The notes beneath the pieces are model-generated. The model was not told the DNA's origin. It searched no databases and saw nothing but the letters and a program-made list of their open reading frames with translations. From positions 10,811,579 to 10,875,578 of the forward strand of contig NC_087065.1 of assembly GCF_963678635.1 (NCBI RefSeq): a DNA stretch of 64,000 nt, given 5' to 3'. This DNA is from Symsagittifera roscoffensis (Eukaryota > Xenacoelomorpha > Acoela > Convolutidae). This document shows, one piece after another, positions 62,309-64,000 of this stretch. Made by a program: the position numbers and the translations under genes. Within the stretch, counting starts at the first letter, position 1, and each line of letters begins with the position of its first letter.

Positions 62309-64000
62309 CTCTGCAGTACGTAATTACCAAGGGTTGGACATTTTTTGAGCAAAAACGGCGTTTTCATTGCGGGAGGGGGTTCAAAATTATCAGGGGGTTT
62401 CTGCAACTATTGATCAATTCTGATAAACACAATAGTGAAATCGAGCCAAAAATTTTCTTGAAAAATTGGCATAAAATTTCTATAATGTGAGCCAGTTAAA
62501 AATTGTCTTGCGCTGAAAAAACAGTTTTTTTTCTATTTGAAATCTCAAAATTGGAGTATTTCATAACACTTGGTAGAAAATTTCTGGTGGGGTCCTCTCA
62601 GAACCCCCAAAAATTTGAAGCGGTCAATATTCTAGGTAGGCGGGGTCTATGAAGAAGTCGATTTGTGTTGCGGGGGGTCCCGACAAATAAGTAGTGCAAA
62701 ACACAAGTCCTGACAGCGCTTCAAGGTATCTACATTTGCATGTTTCAAAAAATTTCCAATTTTCACACAATAAAAATGAAATTTTTTCGAGATCTAATTT
62801 GACATAATTTTACATAATTTGACAGCTAACATCTTTGAAGCTTTAGATACTAAGTATTAATGTTCGCATGTATAGACGCATTTTTTGGTCACTATTACAG
62901 CCTCAACTCAATTTGGAACGTTTCCCAGTCGGGTCAAATCGCTGCATACGTCATATTAAAAAAAACTGGAGAATTTCGCACGCATTCTTCAAACACCTAT
63001 AATTTACGAATAATAATCAAAATAAGTGAAAAAATGCTCGAAGAAATTTTTTTCATAATATCAAAAAAATTAGTCATATTTGTTGAACAAAAGTTTTAAA
63101 AAAACCAGAACGAAAAAACACATTTTTTTTTCATATATGGAATGGAGTGAACCAAAAATTTTTAAGAGAAAATGAAAACTGAACACAAGTGTAGGTAAAA
63201 TGATAATGGGATGAAATTGTAGTTAAAATTTGTCAAATGACACTATTCCATCATTTTTTTCAAAAAGGTTATGAGCACCACTGCAAATTTTACACACGCA
63301 CGCCCGAATTCTTAGTTTTCTAGTTTTTAAGAGTTTCTTATGTTTTCATTTTGTCCAGAGAAATTAAACTAACACTGCACTTGAACAAATGCTAAATATA
63401 CAACCAGAAGATTAACTATGTATGTTTCTGATAGGCGTATAATTGAAACCTCGCAAAACAAAATTTTGAATCTGAAAAATTACAAAAGGAAATATAACAA
63501 AAAAAAACGTTTTTCGAGTTTGATTGGCGTTTCGAGGTAACTGGTAGATTGTGACAGTTTAACAGATCTGTCCATGAATTTGAAGGTCAGTTAATCAAAA
63601 CGCTGTAATCAATCATTCCAGCGCATCATTTTTCAAATTGTCAGACAACAAGCTTTCAACTTCACTTTTTGATCTATGCTTCCATTCCGTTTCGACTACG
63701 CTTTTACAGAACTGTTTCGCTTTCATAGCGCTTTCATTTTGTTTCAATCTACCGCTCCGTCAATTTTTTGATGACCAAAGCACCAATAATTTTTAAACAT
63801 ATGTCTCATTGTTTTTTGAGTTTTTTTTCCAGAGTGACTTTGATTGAAAGCTTGTCTGCTATTATTGCCACGTTTGCTGATGATTTTTTAATAAGTTTTT
63901 GAAATTGAATTGACATCTGGACTCTCCAATAACTCGAAGCCAGAACTTTTTCAAAAAATGCCTTTTCTTTTAGTTGGAAAGCAAATACTAATTACTTTTT
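62309..64000. other. Non-coding stretch to window end
   Basis: A/T-rich, no supported gene, RNA or repeat. Confidence 0.45.

Overview
The window looks like nuclear DNA of an invertebrate metazoan. Host-like sequence is A/T-rich, and genes are split by introns. I recognise exons of two animal gene families on the minus strand: a MICAL-type flavoprotein monooxygenase (about 48.8-58.9 kb) and an LRRC51-like leucine-rich repeat protein (33.8-35.6 kb). The rest is mostly repeats. Two 200-base runs of N (27999-28198, 59533-59732) are assembly gaps. The species cannot be named from the sequence.

Bases 1-27998 are a tandem satellite (monomer about 61 bp, with higher-order structure) interrupted by one giant Ty3/Gypsy-type LTR element, 3022-26039, about 23.0 kb, coding on the minus strand. 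Read 5' to 3' (right to left) it has a 5' LTR, a roughly 3.1-kb leader with a duplicated RNA-hairpin module and about 20 copies of an ACCCTCCG-like motif, a Gag N-terminal ORF, capsid plus two zinc knuckles plus protease, reverse transcriptase (RT)/RNase H, a very long linker, integrase with a C-terminal macro-like (ADP-ribose-binding fold) domain, a 430-bp spacer of small hairpins, an accessory region of about 7.8 kb with SGNH-hydrolase-like sequence and otherwise unrecognised protein, a polypurine tract and the 3' LTR. The coding part is less A/T-rich than the host DNA. The copy is defective: part of RT is deleted, integrase has an amber codon, three in-frame TGA codons occur, and the accessory frame is broken. 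Yet the two LTRs are almost identical. This element is the most unusual object in the window.

Bases 28309-33332 hold a BEL/Pao-type element, minus strand, lying at its right edge about 520 bp from LRRC51-like exon 2. Its 1,389-codon frame is completely open, but a catalytic Asp is lost in both RT (Val) and integrase (His). Its two LTRs agree only in the U3 half, and that half carries a tRNA-like A-box/B-box pair.

From 33.3 kb to the end the sequence is host-like: LRRC51-like exons, MITEs (two hAT-like ones and one more with 8-bp target duplications), two convergent terminal exons that form an inverted repeat (37855-38180), a decayed non-LTR retrotransposon, a G-rich tract, copies of a roughly 0.5-kb dispersed repeat, and the MICAL exons. 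A 2.75-kb tandem duplication has copied most of one MICAL exon into the upstream intron, where it has decayed. From 59.7 kb to the end I see no gene.
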